Assembly: GCF_014192275.1 (NCBI RefSeq)
Contig: NZ_JACHXR010000001.1
Coordinates: 186,001-250,000 of the forward strand
DNA from: Halomonas stenophila
Lineage (GTDB): Bacteria; Pseudomonadota; Gammaproteobacteria; Pseudomonadales; Halomonadaceae
Length of the DNA: 64,000 bases
Direction: 5' to 3'
The translations under genes were made by a program, and so were the position numbers. Shown here one piece after another: positions 1-7,550 of the stretch. Position 1 is the first letter of the stretch; each line of letters opens with the position of its first letter. The notes under the pieces are model-generated. The model ran no database searches. It was not told where the DNA came from and saw only the letters and a program-made list of their open reading frames with translations.

Positions 1-229
1 CGGTGCCCCCGGCGGAGACCTGCTCGTAGGTCGGGTCTTCCACGTGGCCCCCGCTGAAGCCGGAGGTGGTCTCGACCACGCCCTCGACCTTGTCGTAGGC
101 CTGTTCCATGCACCAGAAGCAGCCGCCGGCGAAGACGGCGCTCTCGGTCTCGGCGGCCAGGGCAGGGGATGTCAGAGCGGCGATGAGCAGGATAGTACCC
201 CACCGGCGGCCAGTGGGCGTGCTGGTCAT
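1..229 (-). CDS. msrA: Peptide-methionine (S)-S-oxide reductase MsrA, partial (N-terminal part only)
   Basis: The minus-strand frame starting at 229 gives a hydrophobic, signal-peptide-like N-terminus ending in LAAETES, followed by the MsrA active-site motif GCFWC and then GGVVETTSGFSGG-like residues typical of the family. The gene runs out of the window at base 1, so only about 76 residues are seen. MsrA reduces the S-epimer of methionine sulfoxide using thioredoxin or an equivalent donor. The N-terminal segment (start MTSTPTGRRWG, then a run of hydrophobic residues) suggests export to the periplasm, which is inferred. An msrB homologue without a signal peptide is at 44531-44932. The gene is divergent from the fusion oxidoreductase to its right. 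Confidence 0.85.
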   Translation of the reverse strand, partial: MTSTPTGRRWGTILLIAALTSPALAAETESAVFAGGCFWCMEQAYDKVEGVVETTSGFSGGHVEDPTYEQVSAGGT

Positions 230-279
230 GGTGTTGCTCCCTGTCTGAAGGATGTAGATTCAATAGTCCGATGGAAGTG

Positions 280-312
280 GGAATCCTTACAAGTCTGAAC
301 TGTAAGGATTCC
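280..312. promoter_or_regulatory. Perfect 12-bp inverted repeat between msrA and the fusion oxidoreductase
   Basis: The arm GGAATCCTTACA at 280-291 is repeated in perfect inverted form at 301-312, separated by 9 bp. There is no T-run, so it is unlikely to be a terminator. Its place between divergent genes fits a dimeric regulator's operator or a stem in the leader RNA. It also argues that the coding start of the right-hand gene is downstream, not at the ATG at 271 just left of the repeat. Confidence 0.6.
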
Positions 313-375
313 GCTGTCGCCGCGACCGAAGGCGTTGTCCTGACCAGCGACCGGGTTCCACAGGGAGTGACCGAA

Positions 376-2520
376 TTGACCAAGCGCCGCCTGATACTGC
401 TCAGCCTCATCGCCCTCGCCTTCGCCGCCTTCTTCCTCTCCGGCGCCGATCAGGCGCTGACCCTGGACAACCTCAAGGCCGAGCAGGTCCGCTTCCAGGC
501 CTGGCTGGCCGAGGACCCTGTCACGGTGGCCGGTGGCTTCTTCGTCATCTACGTGGTGATGGCGGCCCTGTCGCTGCCCGGCGCGACCCTGCTGACCCTG
601 CTGGGTGGCGCCCTGTTCGGCTTCGGCTGGGGATTGCTGCTCATCTCCTTCGCGAGTTCCCTGGGCGCCACCCTGGCGGCGCTGATCGCCCGGACCCTGG
701 CCCAGGAGCCGCTGGAGCGACGCTTCGCCACCCAGCTCGGGCGCATCAATGCCGGCATCCGTCGCGAGGGGGCCTTCTACCTCTTCACCCTGCGGCTGAT
801 CCCGCTGTTTCCGTTCTTCGTCATCAACCTGGTGATGGGCCTGACGCGGATGCCCCTGACCACCTTCTACTGGGTCAGCCAGCTGGGCATGCTGCCGGGC
901 ACCGCGGTCTACGTGAATGCCGGCCGCGAGCTGGGGGAGCTACAATCGCTGTCCGGCATCCTCTCGCCGGGCTTGATCGGGTCCTTCGTGCTGGTCGGGC
1001 TCTTCCCCTGGATCGCCCGGGGCCTGGTGGCTGTCGCCAAGCGCCGCCGGCTGGCCCGGCGCTTCGCCCGGCCGACCCGCTTCGGCCACGATATCGTGGT
1101 GATCGGCGGCGGTTCGGCGGGACTGGTGGCGAGCTACATCGCCGCCGCGGTCAAGGCGAAGGTGGTGCTGGTGGAGCGCGACAAGCTGGGGGGCGACTGC
1201 CTGAACACCGGCTGCGTGCCCTCCAAGGCGCTGATCCGGGCGGCCCGGGCCGCGGAGGAGATCCGTCGGGCGCCGCGCTACGGCGTCAGTGCCGGTGCGC
1301 CTGAGGTGGACTTCGCCGCGGTCATGGCGCATGTCCATGGCGCCATCCGCGAGGTCGAGCCCCACGACAGCCGGGAGCGCTACGAGGGCCTGGGGGTGGA
1401 GGTCCTCGAGGGCGAGGCGCGGCTGGAGGACCCCTGGCGGGTTCGGGTCGGCGAGCGAGTGCTCACCACCCGGCACGTGATCATCGCCAGCGGCGCCGCG
1501 CCCCGGGTCCCGCCCCTGCCGGGCCTGGAGGGGATCGAGGTATTGACCTCCGACAACCTCTGGCGGCTCGCGTCGCTGCCGGATCGCTTGCTGATCCTCG
1601 GTGGCGGTCCCATCGGTTGCGAGCTCGGCCAGAGTTTCGCGCGCCTGGGCAGCCGCGTCACCCTGGTGGAGATGGGCGGGCAGCTGCTCCCCCGGGAGGA
1701 CCATGACGTGGCCGCCGAGATCGAGACGTGCCTGCACGCGGAAGGCGTCGAGGTACACCTGGGGCGTCGCGCCACGCGGGTGGTCGAGGTCGAGGGCGAG
1801 GGCGGTGGCCATGGCCTGGAGGTCGAGGATGGCGAGGTCACCACCATCCTGCCCTTCGACCGTCTGCTGGTGGCGGTGGGGCGCCAGGCCAACGTCGAGG
1901 GCCTGGGCCTGGAAGCGCTGGGGGTGGAGACCCGCCCCGACGGCACCCTGGCGGTGGATGGGACCCTGCAGTCGGTGCTGCCCAACGTCTGGGCCTGTGG
2001 CGATGTAACGGGGCCCTACCAGCTGACCCATGCCAGCGCCCATCAGGCCTGGCATGCTACCGTCAACGCCCTGTTCGGCGAGTTCAGGCGCTTCCGGGTC
2101 AGCTACCGGGCGTTGCCGGCGGTGACCTTCACCGAGCCCGAGGTGGCGCGTGTCGGCCTCAACGAGCGCGAGGCAATGGAGCAGGGCATCGCCTTCGAGG
2201 TGACGCACTACTCGCTCGCCGAGCTGGACCGTGCCATCGCCGATGGTCACCGGGAGGGCTTCGTCAAGATCCTCACCGTCCCGGGCAAGGATCGCCTCCT
2301 GGGGGCCACCCTGGTGGGGGTGGGGGCTGGGGAGATGCTGGCCGAGTTCACCCTGGCCATGACCCAGGGGATCGGCCTCAACAAGCTGCTCGGGACGATC
2401 CACCCCTATCCGACCCGCTCCGAGGCGGTCAAGGCCACCGCCGGCGTGTGGAAGAACGCGCACAAGCCGGAGCGCTTGCTGGGCTGGTTGGCCCGCTACT
2501 TCGCCTGGCGTCGGGGCTGA
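376..2520 (+). CDS. Fusion protein: TVP38/TMEM64 (VTT) membrane domain plus FAD-dependent pyridine nucleotide-disulfide oxidoreductase
   Basis: About 714 residues. Residues 1-220 are a polytopic membrane domain of the TVP38/TMEM64 (SNARE-associated/VTT) type, with hydrophobic helices and the family's glycine-rich loops (GATLLTLLGGALFG; LRLIPLFPFFVIN). From about residue 230 it is a class I flavoprotein disulfide reductase: dinucleotide-binding GGGSAG, the redox pair in GGDCLNTGCVPSK (Cys275 and Cys280), a second nucleotide site GGGPIGCE, the ACGDVTG FAD motif and a C-terminal HPYPTRSE box as in mercuric reductase/lipoamide dehydrogenase relatives. Substrate unknown; there is no NmerA metal-binding domain. 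I prefer the TTG at 376 because AGGGAG lies 8 bp upstream; an in-frame ATG at 271 lacks such support and would place an inverted repeat inside the gene. The next gene follows after 31 bp and is probably cotranscribed. Confidence 0.85.
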   Translation: MTKRRLILLSLIALAFAAFFLSGADQALTLDNLKAEQVRFQAWLAEDPVTVAGGFFVIYVVMAALSLPGATLLTLLGGALFGFGWGLLLISFASSLGATLAALIARTLAQEPLERRFATQLGRINAGIRREGAFYLFTLRLIPLFPFFVINLVMGLTRMPLTTFYWVSQLGMLPGTAVYVNAGRELGELQSLSGILSPGLIGSFVLVGLFPWIARGLVAVAKRRRLARRFARPTRFGHDIVVIGGGSAGLVASYIAAAVKAKVVLVERDKLGGDCLNTGCVPSKALIRAARAAEEIRRAPRYGVSAGAPEVDFAAVMAHVHGAIREVEPHDSRERYEGLGVEVLEGEARLEDPWRVRVGERVLTTRHVIIASGAAPRVPPLPGLEGIEVLTSDNLWRLASLPDRLLILGGGPIGCELGQSFARLGSRVTLVEMGGQLLPREDHDVAAEIETCLHAEGVEVHLGRRATRVVEVEGEGGGHGLEVEDGEVTTILPFDRLLVAVGRQANVEGLGLEALGVETRPDGTLAVDGTLQSVLPNVWACGDVTGPYQLTHASAHQAWHATVNALFGEFRRFRVSYRALPAVTFTEPEVARVGLNEREAMEQGIAFEVTHYSLAELDRAIADGHREGFVKILTVPGKDRLLGATLVGVGAGEMLAEFTLAMTQGIGLNKLLGTIHPYPTRSEAVKATAGVWKNAHKPERLLGWLARYFAWRRG

Positions 2521-2551
2521 GCCCCGGTACTGCCCCGAGCGAGGAGATCCC

Positions 2552-3172
2552 ATGCTCGACCGCTGGACCATGCCGTTGACCCAGAGACCCCTGCTGCGCC
2601 TGGCCCGCTGGCTGGCCGCCGCCGGCGTGCGCCCCGACCAGGTCACCCTGCTGGCCTTCCTGGTCGGCATGCTGGCATTGCCGCTGCTGGCCTGGGAGGC
2701 CTATGGCTGGGCCCTGGTGGCGGTCCTGATCAATCGGCTCGGCGACGGCCTGGACGGGGCCCTGGCTCGCCTCACCCGGCGGGCCAGTGACGCCGGGGGC
2801 TTTCTGGATATCGGCCTCGACTTCGTCTTCTACGCCGCGGTGGTGCTGGGCTTCGCCCTGGCCGACCCGGCCGCCAATGCGCTGGCCGCGGCGGTGTTGC
2901 TGTTCGCCTTCATTGGCACCGGCACCTCCTTCCTGGCCTTCGCGATCATGGCCGCCCGGCACGGGTTGGACCGGCCGCACTTCCCGCAGAAGGCCTTCTA
3001 CTACCTGCATGGTCTCACCGAGGGCACCGAGACGGTGCTCGCCCTGGTGGCCTTCTGCCTGTGGCCCGCCCATTTCCCGGTGCTGTCCGGCGTCTTCGCG
3101 GCGGCCTGCCTGGTCACCACCGCAATGCGCCTGTGGGGCGGCTACGCCACCCTCAAGGCGTTGCCAGGGTAG
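2552..3172 (+). CDS. CDP-alcohol phosphatidyltransferase family membrane protein
   Basis: The 206-residue product contains the complete family signature D-x2-DG-x2-AR-x8-G-x3-D-x3-D, starting at the GDGLDGALAR segment (about residues 66-92), which binds the CDP-alcohol and the divalent metals. The remainder is hydrophobic with about five or six membrane helices. The enzyme class joins a phosphatidyl or similar group to an alcohol; which alcohol cannot be told from sequence. A GAGGAG ribosome-binding site precedes the ATG. It lies 31 bp after the VTT/disulfide reductase gene on the same strand, suggesting an operon, and a bidirectional hairpin ends it. Confidence 0.85.
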   Translation: MLDRWTMPLTQRPLLRLARWLAAAGVRPDQVTLLAFLVGMLALPLLAWEAYGWALVAVLINRLGDGLDGALARLTRRASDAGGFLDIGLDFVFYAAVVLGFALADPAANALAAAVLLFAFIGTGTSFLAFAIMAARHGLDRPHFPQKAFYYLHGLTEGTETVLALVAFCLWPAHFPVLSGVFAAACLVTTAMRLWGGYATLKALPG

Positions 3173-3188
3173 GCCGGAGCGCCCGACA

Positions 3189-3222
3189 TGAAAAAGGGGG
3201 CAGCCACTGGCTGCCCCCTTTT
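3189..3222. terminator. Bidirectional intrinsic terminator
   Basis: A strong GC stem (GGGGGCAGCC paired with GGCTGCCCCC) is flanked by an A-run on the left and a T-run on the right. It sits between the convergent phosphatidyltransferase and SlyD-like genes and can serve both. Confidence 0.85.
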
Positions 3223-3269
3223 GCAACGAGGCGCGCGACCGGGCCGCGGCGCTCTGCCATGACGAGCGA

Positions 3270-3752
3270 TCAGTGCTCGTCGCCGCCCTCGCCATGGACG
3301 TGACCGTGCTCGATCTCTTCCTGGCTGGCCTCGCGAACCTCGGCGATCTCGACGTCGAAGTTCAGGGTCTGGCCGGCCAGCGGGTGGTTGCCGTCGACGG
3401 TGACGGTGTCGCCCTCGACCTGGGTCACGGTGACCATCAGCGGGCCGCCCTGGGTCTGGGCCTGGAACTGCATGCCCGGCTCCACGTTCTCGACGCCCTG
3501 GAAGGCGTCGCGCGGAACTTCCTGTACCAGCTGCGGCTGGACTTCACCGTAGCCTTCCTCCGGCGCGACCGTGGCCTGGAGCTTGTCGCCTGCCGCACGA
3601 CCTTCCATTTCCTTCTCGAGACCCGGAATGATGTTGCCGGCGCCGTGGAGATAGGTCAGCGGCTCGCGGCCTTCCGAGCTGTCCAGCACTTCACCTGCAT
3701 CGTTGGTCAGGGTGTAGTGGAAGGCGACAACGGAATTCTGCGCAATCTGCAT
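3270..3752 (-). CDS. slyD: FKBP-type peptidyl-prolyl cis-trans isomerase, SlyD-like
   Basis: 160 residues. The N-terminal half is the FKBP fold (FHYTLTNDAGEVLDSS, then GAGNIIPGLEKEMEG), interrupted by the IF chaperone insert typical of SlyD (APEEGYGEVQPQLVQEVPR). The C-terminus is short and His-rich (HGHVHGEGGDEH), as in metal-binding SlyD proteins, though shorter than in E. coli. The role would be prolyl isomerisation, folding assistance and possibly nickel handling in the cytoplasm. The start at MQIAQN (3752) is preferred over an in-frame ATG 24 bp upstream because it matches the usual N-terminus. Confidence 0.85.
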   Translation of the reverse strand: MQIAQNSVVAFHYTLTNDAGEVLDSSEGREPLTYLHGAGNIIPGLEKEMEGRAAGDKLQATVAPEEGYGEVQPQLVQEVPRDAFQGVENVEPGMQFQAQTQGGPLMVTVTQVEGDTVTVDGNHPLAGQTLNFDVEIAEVREASQEEIEHGHVHGEGGDEH

Positions 3753-3961
3753 TGATGAACCTGTTGGTGAGTGCATGTAAGAGAGTATGGTAACGTGGCA
3801 TCCGGGGAGCTGTCAGGGGCGAGGGACAATTTTCAGGTTGAAAATGCGTATCCTGAGCGATATTCACGACTCGCGGCGTGGTTGCGTGGCCCTCCCGGCA
3901 GGGATACCCTTGCAGGATTCGCTTTTCCCACCTGCCATCGATGTCCCTGCTGGAGACCGCC

Positions 3962-4243
3962 ATGACCGTAACCCTGATCTGGCTGATCGCCTTCGCCGTG
4001 ATCCTCTTCCTGTGCCTGTCCCGCTGGGAGGCCTCCGTCAGCGCGCTGTTGAGCAAGCTGCTGCCCGCGGTGCTGCGCAGCGAGGATGACCGCTGGGTGT
4101 GGAGCCCGGCCATTGCCGTGCTGGGGGCCACCGCCATCGTGCGTCCGGTGGACATGCTGCTGACCCTGATCCTCATCGGCCTGATCACCTGGGTCGTCGT
4201 CAAGCTGGGCGGCTGGGCGATGAACAAGGTCGACCTGCACTGA
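3962..4243 (+). CDS. Small two-helix membrane protein of unknown function
   Basis: 93 residues with two clear hydrophobic segments (about 3-20 and 55-85) around a polar stretch containing EDDRWVW. I do not recognise the family. GGAGA lies upstream of the ATG at 3962; another in-frame ATG is at 3941. It stands alone on the plus strand between the divergent slyD and the convergent slyB-like gene, and a hairpin with a T-run follows it, so it is likely a monocistronic gene. Confidence 0.6.
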   Translation: MTVTLIWLIAFAVILFLCLSRWEASVSALLSKLLPAVLRSEDDRWVWSPAIAVLGATAIVRPVDMLLTLILIGLITWVVVKLGGWAMNKVDLH

Positions 4244-4280
4244 GGTCGACGGCCGGCGCCCCGGTGATCGTTCGATATTG

Positions 4281-4314
4281 GAAAAGGCCCGCGGAGTGAT
4301 CCGCGGGCCTTTGT
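4281..4314 (+). terminator. Intrinsic terminator
   Basis: The stem GGCCCGCGGA/TCCGCGGGCC is preceded by A residues and followed by TTTG. It lies between the small membrane protein and the convergent lipoprotein gene. Confidence 0.8.
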
Positions 4315-4334
4315 CGTCATGCCGTCCGGGCGGT

Positions 4335-4390
4335 GCGCGATCCGGTCGGCGCGACCCGGTCAGCGTGACCCGGTCAGCGTGACCCGGTCA
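4335..4390 (-). repeat. Four 14-bp tandem repeats starting at the slyB-like stop codon
   Basis: Read on the minus strand, the unit TGACCGGGTCACGC occurs twice exactly (4390-4377, 4376-4363). Two degenerate copies follow (4362-4349 with one change, 4348-4335 with more). The first three bases of the first unit are the TGA stop codon of the lipoprotein gene. See the finding on stop-codon-anchored arrays. Confidence 0.85.
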
Positions 4391-4855
4391 GTAGGGCACC
4401 ACGCTCACGCTGGAGCCGCTGCCGACCAGCCGTACCCGCTGGCCGACCTGGAAGGCCTGGTCGGCCTTCTGTACCACGACCACGCTCTGGCCGTTGTCTT
4501 GGCGGACCTCGATCTCCCAGGCGGGGATGCGGTTGGTGGATTCCTCGATCTTGCTGCCGGCCACGGCGCCGCCCAGCGCGCCCGCCACGGTGGCGAGCTG
4601 GCGCCCCGAGCCGCCGCCGACCTGGTTGCCGAGCAGGCCACCGATGACCGCGCCACCGCCGCCGCCGAGCAGGCCCCCGGCTCGGCTATCGGCCTGGATC
4701 TGCACCCGGCGCAGGGCGGTGATGGTGCCGAAGGTCACGCTCTGGGCGGCCTTGGCCTGGTTGCCGGTGTAGACGTTGCCCCCATAGGGCGCCGTGTTGG
4801 CACAGCCGGCCAGGGTCAGGGTGCCCAGGACCAGGGCGGGAAGAAGACGTTTCAT
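4388..4855 (-). CDS. Outer-membrane lipoprotein with glycine-zipper 2TM domain, SlyB-like
   Basis: 155 residues. The signal peptide ends in a lipobox (LTLAGC, Cys18), so the mature protein is lipidated. The centre has a glycine zipper (GGLLGGGGGAVIGGLLGNQVGG, about residues 63-100) typical of the SlyB/Pcp family, and the C-terminal domain is a small beta region (EIEVRQDNGQSVVVVQ) ending in VVPY. Such proteins sit in the outer membrane and contribute to envelope integrity. The ATG at 4855 is chosen because AGGAG lies a short distance upstream and it gives a standard signal peptide; an in-frame ATG at 4876 is less likely. Confidence 0.85.
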   Translation of the reverse strand: MKRLLPALVLGTLTLAGCANTAPYGGNVYTGNQAKAAQSVTFGTITALRRVQIQADSRAGGLLGGGGGAVIGGLLGNQVGGGSGRQLATVAGALGGAVAGSKIEESTNRIPAWEIEVRQDNGQSVVVVQKADQAFQVGQRVRLVGSGSSVSVVPY

Positions 4856-5028
4856 GCAGGAACTCCTTGGCATCACGGGCGCGCCCTCTGAGTGGGGCGC
4901 CCTTCCGGTGGTGTCACGAGTCTAGCGAGGTGAGCGGGATTGGCCAACCGGTCGCCATCGCGTCCCGGAACGAAAAGGGGGAGGCTAGGCCTCCCCATGG
5001 GTTCCAGTCTCGTTGTCTTCGACGCCGA

Positions 5029-6627
5029 TCAGCCGAACTGGTTCATGGTATTGTCCTTGCCGCCGGCCTTGAGCGCCGCCTCGCCGTGGAAGAACTCCTT
5101 GTGGTCGTCACCGATGTTGGAGCCGGCCATGTCCTGATGCTTGACGGTGGCGATACCCTCGCGGATCTCGCGGCGCTGGACGCCGGCCACGTAGGCCAGC
5201 ATGCCTTCCTCGCCGAAGTAGCCCTTGGCCAGGTTATCGGTGGACAGGGCCGCGGTGTGGTAGGTCGGCAGGGTGATGAGGTGGTGGAAGATGCCGGCCT
5301 CGCGGGCGCCATCGCGCTGGAAGTTGCGGGTCCACTCGTCGGCCAGTGCCGCCAGCTCGGTGTCGTCGTACCTGGCGTTCATCAGGTCGGCGCGGTCGTA
5401 GGCGCTGAGGTCGCGGCCCTCCTGCTCCCAGGCGTCGAAGACTTGCTGGCGGAAGTTCAGGGTCCAGTTGAAGGACGGCGAGTTGTTGTAGACCAGCTTG
5501 GCGTCCGGGCAGACCTCGCGGATGCGGTTGACCATGCCGGCGATCTGGCCGACGTGGGGCTTCTCGGTCTCGATCCACAGCAGGTCGGCGCCGTTCTGCA
5601 GGCTGGTGATGCAGTCCAGCACCACCCGATCCTCGCCGGTGCCCGGCTTGAACTGGTAGAGCCCGGAGGCCAGGCGCTTGACCTTGACCAGCTTGCCGTT
5701 CTGCTTGATGACCACGTCGCCGTTGTCGATATCGGAGGCCGAGGTGATCTCGTCGCCGTCCAGGTAGCCGTTGTACTGGTCACCCAGGTCGTCGGGTTCC
5801 TTGGTCACGGCGATCTTCTGGGTCAGGCCGGCCCCCAGCGAGTCGGTACGGGCGACGATCACGCCGTCCTCCACGCCGAGCTCCAGGAAGGCATAGCGCA
5901 CGGCGTTGATCTTGGCGATGAAGTCCTCGTGGGGCACGGTGACCTTGCCGGCCTGGTGACCGCACTGCTTCTCGTCGGAGACCTGGTTCTCGAGCTGGAT
6001 GCAGCAGGCCCCGGCCTCGATCATCTTCTTGGCCAGCAGGTAGGTGGCCTCCGCATTGCCGAAGCCGGCGTCGATGTCGGCGATGATCGGCACCACATGG
6101 GTCTCGAAGTCGTCGATCCTGGCGATCAGCTCGTCGGCCTTGGCCGGGTCACCGGCGTTCCTGGCCGCTTCCAGGTCGCGGAACAGGTGGTTCAGCTCCC
6201 AGGTGTCGGCCTGGCGCAGGAAGGTGTAGAGCTCCTCGATCAGCGACGGCACGCTGGTCTTCTCGTGCATCGACTGGTCGGGCAGCGGGCCGAACTCGGA
6301 GCGCAGGGCGGCGACCATCCAGCCGGAGAGGTAGAGGTAGCGACGCTTGGTGGTGCCGAAATGCTTCTTGATGGAGATCAGCTTCTGCTGACCGATGAAG
6401 CCGTGCCAGCAGCCCAGCGACTGGGTGTACTGGGCGCTGTCGGCGTCGTAGGCGGCCATGTCGTCGCGCATGATCCTGGCGGTGTAGCGAGCGATGTCCA
6501 GGCCGGTCTGGAAGCGGTTCTGCAGCCGCAGGCGGGCCGCATGCTCGGGGTTGATGTTGTCCCACTTGCCGCGCTGGGCCTCGCGCAGCTGGGTCAGTGC
6601 CTGGAGTTCGTCTTTGAATGCTGCCAT
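5029..6627 (-). CDS. aceA: Isocitrate lyase
   Basis: 532 residues, the long form found in Pseudomonas and relatives rather than the ~430-residue E. coli form. The catalytic cysteine motif is KQCGH (with QAGKVTVPHED after it), and LENQVSDEKQCGH and VARTDSLGAGLT match the long subfamily. It cleaves isocitrate to glyoxylate and succinate, the first step of the glyoxylate shunt, needed for growth on acetate and C2 units. The ATG at 6627 has GAGAGGA upstream; upstream in-frame starts would add a proline-rich tail. No malate synthase is in the window; icd, which competes for isocitrate, is at 13660. Confidence 0.95.
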   Translation of the reverse strand: MAAFKDELQALTQLREAQRGKWDNINPEHAARLRLQNRFQTGLDIARYTARIMRDDMAAYDADSAQYTQSLGCWHGFIGQQKLISIKKHFGTTKRRYLYLSGWMVAALRSEFGPLPDQSMHEKTSVPSLIEELYTFLRQADTWELNHLFRDLEAARNAGDPAKADELIARIDDFETHVVPIIADIDAGFGNAEATYLLAKKMIEAGACCIQLENQVSDEKQCGHQAGKVTVPHEDFIAKINAVRYAFLELGVEDGVIVARTDSLGAGLTQKIAVTKEPDDLGDQYNGYLDGDEITSASDIDNGDVVIKQNGKLVKVKRLASGLYQFKPGTGEDRVVLDCITSLQNGADLLWIETEKPHVGQIAGMVNRIREVCPDAKLVYNNSPSFNWTLNFRQQVFDAWEQEGRDLSAYDRADLMNARYDDTELAALADEWTRNFQRDGAREAGIFHHLITLPTYHTAALSTDNLAKGYFGEEGMLAYVAGVQRREIREGIATVKHQDMAGSNIGDDHKEFFHGEAALKAGGKDNTMNQFG

Positions 6628-7009
6628 GGGGCCATCCTCTCGATCGCTGGGGTATCTCGTCTCGACGGCGTCACCGGGAGGCGGCGTCGTCACCGCTGGA
6701 ATCGCCTGTTGCACCATTCGGCATGGCCTTATGCTGCACCTGCGAAGTCCTGTTAGGTTCGTAGAGTTCCCAGGGCCTGTCTCTAGGGCCTTGGTCGAAC
6801 CCGGGCGAGTGGGGGAGCGGGGCCGCGACCACAGGCGACCTGCCCTGGCTCGGCGGCTCCCTCACGCGTCTTGGGATCCACTATGGCCCGGCATGGCGGG
6901 CGTGAACAATTGATCCTTGGGGGCAGGCAGCGTTGTAGCCCGACTACAGGAAGGTCGGGAAATAGGCTTTTCTTGTAGTCGGGTTCCCCCGGACGGGTGG
7001 CGGGAGGCC
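6628..7009. other. Intergenic region upstream of aceA with a REP-like inverted repeat
   Basis: No gene is supported in these 380 bp. The right part holds a perfect 10-bp inverted repeat, CCCGACTACA at 6939-6948 and TGTAGTCGGG at 6974-6983, around a 25-bp centre that repeats part of the motif (GGTCGGG). It lies between the 3' end of the GNAT gene and the promoter region of aceA. It looks like a dispersed palindromic element or the terminator hairpin of the GNAT gene; no clear T-run. Confidence 0.5.
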
Positions 7010-7444
7010 TCAGTCGCTCAGCCGGCGGACCATGTTGCGATGCGGGATGCCGGCCTCGAGAAAGACCTCGCCCTCGGCCCGAAAGCCCAGCCGCTCGTAG
7101 AAGGCGAGGGCATGGGTCTGGGCGGCGAGCTCGACCGCGGCGAAGCCCCGCCGGCGGGCGGCCTCGATGGCCGCCTCCATCAGGGCCACGCCGATGCCCA
7201 GGCCGCGGGCCGCTTCCAGCACGGCGACCCGGCCGATATGGCCATCGGGCAGCAGCCGGGCGGTGCCCACGGCGACGCCGTCGTGCCAGGCCAGGAAGTG
7301 CACGCAGTCCGGGTCGCGGCCGTCCCATTCCTCGTCCCGGGGGACGGCCTGTTCCTCGATAAAGACGATCCGGCGTATCTGGGTTGCCTCGGCGCCCAGC
7401 TCATCCCAGCCGCCCTCTTCAATGGCCAGCTCTGTCTCTTTCAA
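7010..7444 (-). CDS. GNAT family N-acetyltransferase (ElaA/YjcF-like)
   Basis: 144 residues. The pattern IRRIVFIEEQ near the N-terminus, then GTARLLPDGHIGRVAV and the acetyl-CoA-binding ARGLGIGVALM, followed by AAQTHALAFYERLGF, is the standard GNAT fold of the ElaA/YjcF type. The acceptor substrate is unknown. The frame is open far upstream through a 7-bp repeat array into the next gene. I place the start at the TTG at 7444, which has AGGAGA 6 bp upstream and gives the usual family N-terminus. It follows roxA on the same strand, separated by the heptad array. Confidence 0.8.
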   Translation of the reverse strand: MKETELAIEEGGWDELGAEATQIRRIVFIEEQAVPRDEEWDGRDPDCVHFLAWHDGVAVGTARLLPDGHIGRVAVLEAARGLGIGVALMEAAIEAARRRGFAAVELAAQTHALAFYERLGFRAEGEVFLEAGIPHRNMVRRLSD

Positions 7445-7473
7445 TTCTCTTCTCCTGGCAAGACATTGTCTTC

Positions 7474-7550
7474 CTTGCTCCTTGCTCCTTGCTCCTTGCT
7501 CCTTGCTCCTTGCTCCTTGCTCCTTGCTCCTTGCTCCTTGCTCCTTGCTA
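7474..7550 (-). repeat. Heptad tandem array, 11 units, anchored at the roxA stop codon
   Basis: On the minus strand the array is TAGCAAG followed by ten exact copies of GAGCAAG. The first three bases of the first unit are the TAG stop codon of roxA. The array lies in the gap before the GNAT gene, and each junction contains AAGGAG, a Shine-Dalgarno-like string, so the transcript would carry many of them. Confidence 0.95.
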
